From: Parastagonospora avenae f. sp. tritici 18332-5
Lineage: Eukaryota; Ascomycota; Dothideomycetes; Pleosporales; Phaeosphaeriaceae
Direction of reading: 5' to 3'
Length of the DNA stretch: 38,449 nucleotides
NCBI GenBank assembly: GCA_022559985.1
Contig: JAFJTR010000146.1
Span: 1 to 38,449, forward strand
Position 1 is the stretch's first letter. Each line of letters opens with the position of its first letter. The position numbers and the translations under genes are program-made. Below the pieces are notes generated by a model. The model saw only the letters and a list, made by a program, of their open reading frames with translations, was not told the DNA's origin and did no database searches. This document shows positions 30,358 through 38,449 of this stretch, one piece after another.

Positions 30358-31254
30358 TCACCACTCTTCCTCGACACTTCTCTTTGCTGCTGGGACAATG
30401 ACCTCCCTCTTCGCAAGGTCATACTTATCCCCCTCCTTCAAAAAGTAAAACCTCGCATTCGGCGGTGGAACATTATTAAACGACGTCCCTTCCCTGGACC
30501 AAAAGCCCCCATCATACACCAGAGCATACGTGCTCCCAAACACCTCCGCCTCATTCTGATGCACTATCAACGCCGTGTCTTCATCAATCGCCACACCCCA
30601 CAACTTCGGATTCGCATTCAAGATCTCAAACATGTCGAAGTGTCTGTTTCGTACGAGAACGTGCTGGTCAATCGCCGCGTCCTTCAAGTATCCGAAGCCA
30701 ACGGTATGGTCGCCGATCATGATGGTGTTATTGCGCGTGTCGCCACGGGCCAAGAAACTTCCAATGATGCTGGCACCCGCGCTGGAGCCCGAGATGACGC
30801 CGCCGCGGTCGAGGACGGATTGGAATGCGAATTCGGCTTTAGTGCCGGCGTAAGCGTCGACGAGGCGCCATTGTCTGCCGCCGCCGAAGAAGATGCCGGT
30901 TGCTGTTGAGAGGGGCGCGATGAATTCATCTGTATCGGCTACCGCGGGGTCGTAGGTGTGTAGGACTGTTACTTTTGCTCCGAGACGTTGGAGCGAGAGA
31001 GCGGCTGGGAAGCTGGAGTTGTAAGATGGGTCTCCTCCTGCGGTTGGCACGACTACGATGGACGAATTTGGGCCGCCGGCGAGTGTGATTATGCGCTCCC
31101 AGATTTTGTCACTTTGCAAGTTGCCACCAACGATGACAAGATGGCCATTCTCAGGTCCGATGTATGTTATGTTGGTGCCATTGAAAGGGCCGATTGGAGT
31201 CGCGATACTGGTGGCCGCGAGAACGGCTGTGGTAAGGAGCTGAGTGAACAACAT
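30358..31254 (-). CDS. Secreted cyanophycinase-like peptidase (family S51)
   Basis: Serine peptidase-fold protein of the cyanophycinase branch of family S51. Single exon, 298 aa. The N-terminus is a signal peptide (MLFTQLLTTAVLAATSIA), so it is probably extracellular. Motifs: HLVIVGGNLQSD (residues 38-49), VVVPTAGGDP, FFGGGRQWRL (GGGRQ at 124-128), the nucleophile elbow SGSSAGAS with Ser158 as likely nucleophile, and DQHVLVRNRHFDMFEIL, matching the conserved DQH..xR.R region. GVAIDEDTALIV is also family-like. The bacterial enzyme cleaves beta-Asp-Arg dipeptides from cyanophycin. Fungi are not known to make cyanophycin, so the natural substrate here may be isoaspartyl peptides or cyanobacterial polymer. 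N-glycosylation-type sites (NGTN, NSS) support secretion. Confidence 0.92.
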   Translation of the reverse strand: MLFTQLLTTAVLAATSIATPIGPFNGTNITYIGPENGHLVIVGGNLQSDKIWERIITLAGGPNSSIVVVPTAGGDPSYNSSFPAALSLQRLGAKVTVLHTYDPAVADTDEFIAPLSTATGIFFGGGRQWRLVDAYAGTKAEFAFQSVLDRGGVISGSSAGASIIGSFLARGDTRNNTIMIGDHTVGFGYLKDAAIDQHVLVRNRHFDMFEILNANPKLWGVAIDEDTALIVHQNEAEVFGSTYALVYDGGFWSREGTSFNNVPPPNARFYFLKEGDKYDLAKREVIVPAAKRSVEEEW

Positions 31255-31814
31255 CTTGAAGGTGTGACCGAAAATTCATGAATAAAGCCGAGCAAGGTAT
31301 CTAATATGTTCGATGAGCCGTGTGCCAAGATGCTTCGCAAGTCTGAGTACATGATTGCGCGATCTGCGTGGCTAAGACGCGATCTCTAAAGCACCTGCCT
31401 GAACGGGATGATGTATCGACTTCACCCCACTTCTAACGGCAATCTGAGCGTCAATCCAGATAACATAGCAATGATTCTATCTCCGAGATCTATCATGTAA
31501 ATCACAGAGATACGCCTTTCTCTCTTTCCCATCTTACCTGGACGTGTATCGGGTCTGAATGAGGAAAACATTTGGCGTAGGGATTGCGGAACAGTAGGTG
31601 AGGAGTACGTCTAAGACCGAAGTTGTAGTGTCTATTGGTCTCCTAGTTTATATCATGGTATTGTGAGTGGCACTCTAGATGCCTGTGGTTTGATTGATTG
31701 CTCTGAATTCGCTTGACAAATGATCTGCCCAAATTGCAGTATGCTACATCTCCTACATCTCATTCCCTCACATCTCCTGCCCGAACAACCCTTGCGGATC
31801 CTGCTACTCTCTCA
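31255..31814. other. 0.56-kb gap
   Basis: Upstream region of the cyanophycinase-like gene and downstream of the F-box-like gene. No convincing gene or repeat is seen. Confidence 0.45.
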
Positions 31815-33433
31815 TCACTCCTCTTTCTCCTCATCGCTCCAAAGCATCCATGAAGCTCCGCTTCTGTAACATCCCCGTCCAATCGCCGCTTTCTTACTGG
31901 AGACTATCTCATCACAAGAATTCTCATCATCTTCATCATTGTCGAACTCTGCTTCCTCCCGCGCAATTCTCTCCCACTCCCTGTCGAGTGCATTGTAGTA
32001 CCCTGTCGACAATCGCACCTCTGTCGCCGCATGGAAAATTTGTGCTTCATCCGGCACAAGACACCCCACAGTCCTGTCCGAATCGATCGCCGCGCTTTCA
32101 ATTGCGATGTCCAACTGTTCCAACCCTTCTACTTCACATTCTTCTAAAAATTCTATCCATGGGCCTTGGACAAGGTTGAGGATGCTCAAGCGCTTGAGAG
32201 TTGCTTTGCAATTGTCCATCAGCCCAGGATGGTGTAAATGTTGTTGCCGACTTCACATAGAGAGAAGACCTTGTCGGATCTAAGCGTTATGTGCGTGATC
32301 TGAGGCATCAGATCAGAGTCGATCGGGTCCGAATCGTGTGCCGAGGTAAGCCATCCGACGTCCAGGGTGAGGTGGTGCAGATGTGGGAAAATCAGCTTCG
32401 AAATTTGATAGACGGTTCGCGCATCCCGGCAAAATAAGACATGTGCTCTAGAAACGAAGATGCTCAGTGTGGGCTGCTCCACGCGCTGGAGCAGCTTGAG
32501 TAGTGTTACTCTTGCTGTGTAGACGCAGAATTCGACGACATCAAGACGTTCGATAGGCAGCTGGAGTTTGGTCAGTGACTTGCCCGCTGCGGACAGCGCC
32601 GTTAAGAAGCGATCGAGAGCCATTGTCCTTTCTTCATCATAGTCGGCGATATCGTCAAGATTGTCCCAAAGGTTGTATGGTCTTCTGAACCTGTTCTTGA
32701 GTTCTTCGAGAACGTTCTTATAACGTACTGGCAACCAGAAAATGGTTGACTTTTCAGTCAATGGGTCGACCTTGCAGTATGGCTTCTGTATCAAAGCCGC
32801 TCTCGATAAGCCAGGAAATCGAGAAAATATATGCGTGAGGAAGGTGATGATGTGATCAGGCTCCTGAGGGTCACCGGGACAATTCAGTCGCTCTTCGATG
32901 TATGTGGGAGCATCTGTCGCGTCCCAACCGCGGCATTCGTCGCGAATTGCAGTGAGCTCCTACACAGTGGCTGCACTCAGATACTCCGCTTCTGTGAAGC
33001 TACGGCACTCACTCGGACTCGAGTATGTGCTTGTAAAATGGCCATTCTGATCGAAAAACTCCCACCGGTCGCGTCTGTGGAGCAAGTCGATTTCCCCAGA
33101 GACCACACCAGGAAAGTCGTCCGGAACCCAGAAGCTGCCCAGCGTCAGTCCCTTGATTCGATCAGCCAATTACTCCTTCTCGCTTATCGCCTTGAAGTTC
33201 ATCATGCTCATGCGGCTACGCATGTCAAACGTGGTGTTCTGATCGATGGATGTGGCCAGCCCCTTCCAAGAGGCATTGTGGAAGCCTAGACATATGAGGC
33301 GAGCGCCGAGATCAGTGTACTCGGTCATGCAGAATTCGAGGACGCGCTCGAGTATTCGCAGGGGTAGGGCGTGAACACCCTTCATGGTGGTGGATGAGTC
33401 GGATTGTGCATTGTGGGTGTGGAGTGTTTCCAT
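31815..33433 (-). pseudogene. F-box-like protein gene with stops and a frameshift
   Basis: From ATG 33433 the frame begins METLHTHNAQ and soon reads an F-box-like helix (LPLRILERVLEFCMTEYTDL, ICLGFHNASW). It continues in one frame through KGLTLGSFWVPDDFPG, HIITFLTHIFSRFPGLSRAA, PYNLWDNLDDIADYDEERTM and LIFPHLHHLTLDVGWLTS. In-frame stops occur at 33170-33172 (TAA) and 32960-32962 (TAG), each Gln if T were C. At 32219-32221 a TGA overlaps an ATG, and the rest (LKRLSILNLVQGPWIEFLEE ... DNDEDDENSCDE) is in another frame. A good GTGAGT..TAG intron-like pair near 33015-32963 exists, but removing it breaks the downstream frame. F-box proteins recruit substrates to SCF ubiquitin ligases; this copy is probably dead, or sequencing errors mimic damage. 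Confidence 0.55.
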
Positions 33434-33804
33434 TGTGTGAGTTGAGGTTGTGGTAGATCCCTCGTCAAGGAGCGGTATTGTGGGTGAGAAAGAAGGGGGA
33501 GGGATAGAGATCTTATACATGAGAGATGGTGTTGGAAGAGCCACGCTAAGGCTCGAAAGGCAGTAGCGACAGGTGACAATCAATGGAAGAAGAGGAAGGC
33601 GCTCTCAGCACGGGCTGCAAGCAGCTGGAATGTGGATTGACTTTGAAATCGAGAAATCATTGGATGTTAATGACTGAATGCCTACCTAAACTGTTGCATA
33701 ATGTCGTGCCATCATGCTATTTTGTTCGCTCCCGTAAATGCTCAAAGTCTATGCCGCCAAGATATACACCTGAAAGCGAACTGCGCCAGCCGATCATCGA
33801 ATAT
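33434..33804. other. Gap between F-box-like gene and DUS2
   Basis: 371 bp containing the presumed leader and promoter of the F-box-like gene and the DUS2 3' UTR. The F-box frame is open upstream to further in-frame Met codons (for example near 33520), so its start could be earlier. Nothing else seen. Confidence 0.4.
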
Positions 33805-35175
33805 CTACACGCTCAAAGCAGCAGGGGCAGGAGTCGCCGGCTCAGGCTGCTGCATAACGGGCGTCTCGACTTCCACTGGACGTTTCGCTGGCGCAGCTGG
33901 TTCAGCAGCCTTCACTCTCTTCGCTTCCGGTTGTTCATCATGTGGCTCTTTCCGCTTCTCCTTCTGCTCCTTAGCCTGGGCGTTTTGCTTGTTCATCTCC
34001 CTAACTCTCGCTTTCTTCGCCGCATTCGACTCCTGTGGTGGTATGCCGAGGTGCGCATCAACCGTCTTCGCGTGCTCGAGCATGCCCTCGACGCCCTCAA
34101 GACCCAGTGCGCCAACGACATCAGCGTAGCATCTCGACTTGTTCATTGCCTGGTAGCATTTGTCACGGCCCGGGATCATCTGGCCAAGCAGATACTTTGT
34201 GTTGCCCCACCTGTTCTCGACCATCAGCGCAAAGCGCATATACTCAGTCACAACGGTCTTCCACTGCGAGCGCCACTCGTGCGGTCCGCCTTCTGCCTCT
34301 GGTCGGAAGCAACTCGGATTCTTCTCGGCTTCGGTCGCGATCATGGCACCGTCGACGTTGAATTCTTCCATGAGCTTCAGTGCTTCGGTTCGTGATGTGA
34401 CGTCGCCGTTCATGACACATGCGACTCCCGCTTCCCTGCAGATGTTGCCAATCATCTTGAGCTGATGTCGGATGGCGCGCTCCCGGGGCCGCATAGGTGT
34501 GGTCCGGCAGTGTACTGTGAGACCTGTGATGCCTGTCTTGACCAGTCGCGACACCAGCGCCTCGGTCTCTTCGGGTGTGTCCAGAATGCGAATCTTGACT
34601 GAGATGCCAATCTCATACGGCTTGCCCACTTCTTCTACCAGCCTTGTGAGGATATTACACAGCAAGTCTGGTGTCTTCAGCAGTGCCGCGCCCATACCAC
34701 CCGCTGTCGAGAAGGGCTTCGGACAACCCGAATTGACATCGATGCCCGCCACATCCGCCGCCACCATCTTTGCCGCCTTCACTGCCAACTCTGGGTTCGC
34801 AGTGCCCATCTGATATATGAGCTTGCCCTTCTCCAGCTCCGGATGTATGCGATACAGTACACTCTCGCGATTTTCGGGGTCCAAGGCGGGGTTCTTCAGC
34901 TTGCTCGTCGGCAAGCGCGACCACTCGAGCGTGTTCGTGTGCGGGTTCATGCGGCGAGTAGTACCAATTATGGCGCGATCAATTGTCTCCGGACCCCATA
35001 CGAGGTCTGCGCCGTACTTGAGGGCAAGCAGGCGCGAGGGCAATTCGCCTGAGCGCACCATAGGCGCAAGCACCACTGTGCCGCGGTAGTCGACGCCATT
35101 CCTGGGGATGGGAACACGTGCGGGCGTTGTGGATGCCATGGCGCGGGTTATCGAATGTCCAAGGCAACGTAGCAT
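33805..35175 (-). CDS. DUS2: tRNA-dihydrouridine(20) synthase
   Basis: FMN- and NADPH-dependent enzyme that reduces uridine 20 in the D-loop of tRNAs. Single exon, 456 aa, ATG at 35175 (an internal ATG, MASTTPARVP, is an alternative). Motifs of the Dus TIM barrel: VVLAPMVRSGELPSRLLALK, VWGPETIDRAI (typical of eukaryotic Dus2), IDVNSGCPKPFSTAGGMGAA with the catalytic Cys, LTVHCRTTPMRPRE, CVMNGDVTSRTEALKLM and FNVDGAMIATEAEKNPSCF. A helical C-terminal domain follows, then a Lys/Glu/Pro-rich tail of ~75 residues that is probably disordered and could bind RNA or act in nuclear targeting. No double-stranded-RNA-binding domain is seen, as in yeast Smm1. It is a housekeeping gene and looks intact. 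Confidence 0.95.
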   Translation of the reverse strand: MLRCLGHSITRAMASTTPARVPIPRNGVDYRGTVVLAPMVRSGELPSRLLALKYGADLVWGPETIDRAIIGTTRRMNPHTNTLEWSRLPTSKLKNPALDPENRESVLYRIHPELEKGKLIYQMGTANPELAVKAAKMVAADVAGIDVNSGCPKPFSTAGGMGAALLKTPDLLCNILTRLVEEVGKPYEIGISVKIRILDTPEETEALVSRLVKTGITGLTVHCRTTPMRPRERAIRHQLKMIGNICREAGVACVMNGDVTSRTEALKLMEEFNVDGAMIATEAEKNPSCFRPEAEGGPHEWRSQWKTVVTEYMRFALMVENRWGNTKYLLGQMIPGRDKCYQAMNKSRCYADVVGALGLEGVEGMLEHAKTVDAHLGIPPQESNAAKKARVREMNKQNAQAKEQKEKRKEPHDEQPEAKRVKAAEPAAPAKRPVEVETPVMQQPEPATPAPAALSV

Positions 35176-36922
35176 AACATGCCTTGATGAGTGAAAGATT
35201 GCAAGTGGCAGTGAGAGTGACTAGATTGTCTTCTGGAAATTCTGCGCACTGACCACGACTAGTCGAAACAGGGATAGCGCCGTAGATCTTCCGCGCCGTC
35301 CCATGCCTCCACCGAACTTCCACGTGCTACGCGAACAACTTCTTTTTGAAGGTCTGTCTATAGAGAACTAGAAAATCTGCTATCAAGAACTTTCATGGCG
35401 ACATGAATAAAGAGCGATCCGAATCAATCTACTATAGCCTCATCCTCCATCAGCTAGACACCGCGCATTCTTGACGGAGCTAGCCATGAATGCTTCGGAC
35501 CCAGAAATCCGACCCGAACATTTAACGCCGCTTTGACACGCTTAAGAACCAAGGTTTAACGTCTATCCTGTAACGACGCAGGCAAGACAAGAGATCCGAA
35601 CTCGGTGTGGTCTCACTCAGAGGCATATGGGAGTGCGTGGGAGAACCGTAACCTAAGATCAATTGACACCTATAGGTCTTGTACGAAAGGATTGCAGAAA
35701 ACTGCCTATGTACATCTAGGGAACAGCAAGCTTAAATACATGAAGGCTAGGGAGAGCTGAGTCAGAACTAAGTCAGGCTCAGGTCCGAATCGTGTCCGGC
35801 GTAATCCGGGGTGATATCGCTGTAACGAGGGAGGACATAAGTAACTAAGTCCGGTACTAATAGGTGACCTCGTTACATATCCCGCATTAACGAGAAACGC
35901 TCCTCACCGAGATAAGATTAAGACTTCGGTATTTATTTCACTTCTGCATGGCCTTTGTCACGGTAACGTACCTTGACACCCCATACTACTGTACTCAACT
36001 GAGCTCGACGGTCCTCGACAGTCCTCTACAGTGCTTCTCTGCCCCTATACGTTGCCCAATGCCCCATTAGGGCCGGGCTTAGCATTAATGCTCGTCGCCC
36101 GCTATAATAGGCTCAGCCTCTGCGCTCAAGCCTTCCCCCTGTTTGTATATCTTTCCGCTCTCGTATTTGCTCTGTCCTGCACACAACGTCTTGTATTACA
36201 TCTGAGACCTGTACGTAGTATACCAATCAAGCTTCCCCGCAAGCTCTGACGTTCCTGCTCGTTGCCTCTCGTGACACCATCTTCGCTTCACACCCCTGCT
36301 TTGCCACAGCCATCGGCATATCTGCCAGTCTCGGTGCGCTGGGAAGGTAGATCAGTCGATTACGCACCCTACTCTAAGCTTGCAGGGCGACTAGCCTTAT
36401 ATACATGCGTTCCGGCAGTTTCTCCGCATCGATGTATCTGCGCCAAGCGCAACGAGCTGTACTAGAGGATCTTAGCGAGATTACGTAATGCTCAGCTAAT
36501 CCACGGTGAAACATATTGTATGCTACGCTATGCCTAATTTGCTCGTTGTGTGGCGCTCACTCCAAACGCTTACAGCCACAAGGCTGATGGCTGCTTTAAG
36601 CCACTAGCGCATTGTACAGCTACGCTGTACGAATTAAGTAAAGCACTGCAAGGCTCAACACGTGACTAAGCCTCGTTACGGCGCACGTCACAGCCTTGTC
36701 TGATAGTGAACATACATACTAATAATGCACTCATATAGCGTTTAAGTGCCTATGTCTGCTTCAAAATTAATTAATTGCGTGTCTTATTAAACGAGTTCTA
36801 CTACATCATCCACGTATCTGCTTCCGCCTAAGCCTTGCAAACAGTCAGTGCCGGTAGGAAGCTTGTTTAGCCGGGTATGCAGTAGATTCAGCAACAATCT
36901 CTCTAGAGGAGTTATCCTCTAC
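35176..36922. other. 1.7-kb gene-poor region before the NLR-like gene
   Basis: No convincing gene on either strand. It contains a perfect 10-bp inverted repeat pair, TGTAACGAGG (35821-35830) and CCTCGTTACA (35868-35877), whose TG..CA ends resemble a mobile-element terminus. Base composition is more AT-rich than the flanking genes in places (for example 36700-36800). It may hold old transposon debris, but no transposase or polymerase fragment is recognisable. Confidence 0.4.
35821..35877. repeat. 57-bp element with perfect 10-bp terminal inverted repeats
   Basis: TGTAACGAGG at 35821-35830 is exactly complementary to CCTCGTTACA at 35868-35877. The element begins TG and ends CA. It is too short for a complete LTR; it could be a solo fragment, a MITE core or a hairpin. 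No clear target-site duplication is seen. Confidence 0.5.
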
Positions 36923-38449
36923 CTACGTCGTGTCAGCTAAAGAACTTTGTCTCTCTCCTCCGTCTCCTCCCAGCAACGCAAGGCTGGTGCGCAAAGACTC
37001 GCACCTGTCATGGTCTGGCCCAAACGTCTTCTCATAGCCCACAAGAGCTTGCGAGTACCAGTGCCTAGCGTCCTCTACACGACCCTGGCTTTTGCGCAGA
37101 GAAGCGAATGCCCATACATTGTTCAGCGCTGGGACATAGGTTATAAGACTATCTGGGCCGATTGCATTCGTGTACCCGTCTAGTGCACGCTGGTACATCT
37201 TCTCCGCCTCGTCAAACCGGCCTAGATCCGCATAGAGGTTGCCCAAGTTGTTGACTGTGGAGAGTGTTGATGTGTGCTCTGGCCCCCATGCCTTCTCGTA
37301 GCCTTGCAGCGCCCGCTGGTACATCTTCTCTGCCTCGTCAAGCCGGCCTAGGTCCGCGTAGAGAAGACCCAAGTTGTTGACTGTGTCAAGTGTTGATGTG
37401 TGCTCTGGCCCCCATGCCTTCTCTTTGCCTTGCAGCGCCCGCTGGTACATCTTCTCTGCCTCGTTAAGCCGGCCTAGGGCCTTGTAGAGGTTGCCCAAGT
37501 TATTGACTGTGTCGAGTGTTGATGTATGCTCTGGCCCCCATGCCTTCTCAAAGCCTTGCAGCGCCCACTGGTACATCTGCACTGCTCGCTGCCTGTCGTT
37601 GTCCTCAAACAAGTACCCAAGGTTGTGAAGATAGCCTGGCGTTATGAACGCCTTGATCACCCTCTCTTTGTCCGACCTGCTGCCCTCTTCGATCCATCTG
37701 CTGACACGGATACCATGCGTCATAAGCCGCTTTCGTTTCTTCGAAAACTCTGCGTCTGACTTTGGAGGCACAATCGAAGCTACCAGCCCTGTCGCCAAGC
37801 AACCTAGCTCTTGCCGCTCTTCGTCTTCCGCCAGGTATCCGCACCATCGATGCAGCACCGAATGCATCGAGTGACTATCTGTGCCTTCCCTACCCTCCGC
37901 GAGCGAGTAGCGCGACAGCATGCCCATTGCTTCGCCATACGCAAGGTCGTCCTCTGCCACCGCGAGCAGCCACTCAGGGACGTCCGTCTCTGCTGCCAGA
38001 TCTGAGCCTGCCGCGATCAGCTCGTACCACACCTCCCCGTTGTCGAGAAATCCCCATAGCTTCAACAGCCAAGCAGCCTCCTTGCTCTGCCGCTGCACCT
38101 GCCCGTACGATATAGTCCACGTCGTCAAAACGCTTCGGTCGCCATACTCCTCTAACGGAAAGCGTGCTTCGCTCTTCATCAGCCGCTCCCATGTTCGGCT
38201 GTAGTGCTTCGCATACGTGGATGCGGACGCGTTCGTCTCGCGTATGTACGACCCGGCTTGGGTGAGGGCGAGAGGGAGTCCATGTAGGAGCTTAAGCACT
38301 ACCTCGGCGTCTGCTCAGCCTGCATTAGCGACAGCATTTCCTCCTTATGGGCATAGCCATCCACTTACCGTCAACTACCCTGCTAGCGTTGTTCTCTAGG
38401 ATAGCACACGCTTGCTCTGCTCCCACCGTTCCCACTTTGACTCCAACGC
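36923..38449 (-). CDS. NLR-like TPR (kinesin-light-chain-type) protein, 5' end outside window
   Basis: C-terminal part of a fungal NB-ARC/TPR protein of the type implicated in non-self recognition. The 5' end is cut at base 38449. Join (partial) 38449-38369, 38313-36923; the 55-bp intron must use the acceptor after CTGAG to give VVDADAEVVLKLLHGLPLAL, a typical post-NB-ARC phrase (HGLPLALTQAGSYI). A helical ARC-like region follows (VLTTWTISYGQVQ, AAWLLKLWGFL, MHSVLHRWCGYL), then TPR units of 42 residues: EKAWGPEHTSTLDTVNNLG and ALGRLNEAEKMYQRALQG recur. Three units are near-identical in DNA with a period of exactly 126 bp. The nucleotide-binding P-loop would lie beyond the window, so the NLR label rests on the flanking pattern. 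Confidence 0.85.
37277..37654 (-). repeat. Three near-identical 126-bp TPR-coding tandem repeats
   Basis: The string CTCTGGCCCCCATGCCTTCT recurs at 37277, 37403 and 37529 (plus-strand coordinates), an exact 126-bp period equal to 42 codons. Units differ at few positions (for example YEKAW, KEKAW, FEKAW). High nucleotide identity at silent sites points to recent duplication or gene conversion. The right boundary given is approximate, since the outermost unit is more diverged. Confidence 0.85.

Noticed and set aside
33583..34395. 270-codon plus-strand open frame opposite DUS2
   Set aside because: It lies antisense to a certain gene and its Leu/Arg-rich sequence is a shadow of the Lys/Glu-rich DUS2 tail.
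36031..36465. Short plus-strand frames in the gene-poor stretch as transposon proteins
   Set aside because: No transposase, reverse transcriptase or integrase motif is visible.
1..38449. tRNA genes, rRNA genes or CRISPR arrays
   Set aside because: I saw no cloverleaf with conserved A/B boxes, no rRNA-like stretch, and no regularly spaced repeats apart from the coding TPR and SEDPR units.

Overview
The window reads as nuclear DNA of a filamentous ascomycete. Genes sit on both strands and are split by short introns of 47-83 nt with GT..AG ends and CTAAC/CTGAC-like branch sites. They encode typical Pezizomycotina families: Zn2Cys6 regulator, fused BIO3-BIO1, fungal rhodopsin-domain membrane protein, secreted cysteine-rich proteins and an NLR-like TPR protein. 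A dothideomycete is my guess; the sequence does not prove it. Bases 1-97 are pure G and look like a scaffold-edge artefact. For the multi-exon genes I rebuilt exon joins by hand, and each complete join given is frame-consistent.

Layout. 671-3446 (-): Zn2Cys6 transcription factor. 5572-6225 (+): small secreted Cys-rich protein with two modules and an SEDPR repeat linker, and with competing splice forms. 6398-11905: a compact biotin cluster. BIO3-BIO1 (-) and BIO6/bioF (+) diverge from a 309-bp shared promoter; BIO6 and BIO2/bioB (-) converge with 63 bp between them. Together they cover pimeloyl precursor to KAPA, KAPA to DAPA to dethiobiotin, and dethiobiotin to biotin. BIO6 ends in a PTS1-like ARL and BIO2 has a mitochondrial-type presequence, so the pathway is probably split between organelles. 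12671-13268 (-): a second small secreted protein. 15605-17096 (-): five-exon O-methyltransferase.

18047-22438 is a decayed zone: a Ser/Thr-rich reading frame with in-frame stops, an orphan promoter with a 40-codon ORF, and a broken MFS transporter of the allantoate/pantothenate permease type. 24091-25416 (+) is an intact rhodopsin-domain (PTH11/SAT4-like) membrane protein. 25948-27309 (+) is a broken MmgE/PrpD gene. Intact genes then follow on the minus strand: zinc alcohol dehydrogenase (27365-28453), an ABM-domain protein ending in SKL (29277-29743) and a secreted cyanophycinase-like S51 peptidase (30358-31254). An F-box-like gene with stops and a frameshift lies at 31815-33433, and the tRNA-dihydrouridine synthase DUS2 at 33805-35175. 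A 1.7-kb gene-poor stretch leads to a TPR/NLR-type gene (36923-38449, cut by the window edge) whose TPR units are nearly identical 126-bp repeats.

Most stop codons that break the damaged genes are TAA or TAG where CAA or CAG would fit. This is the CpA-to-TpA pattern of repeat-induced point mutation (RIP), although ordinary decay is not excluded.
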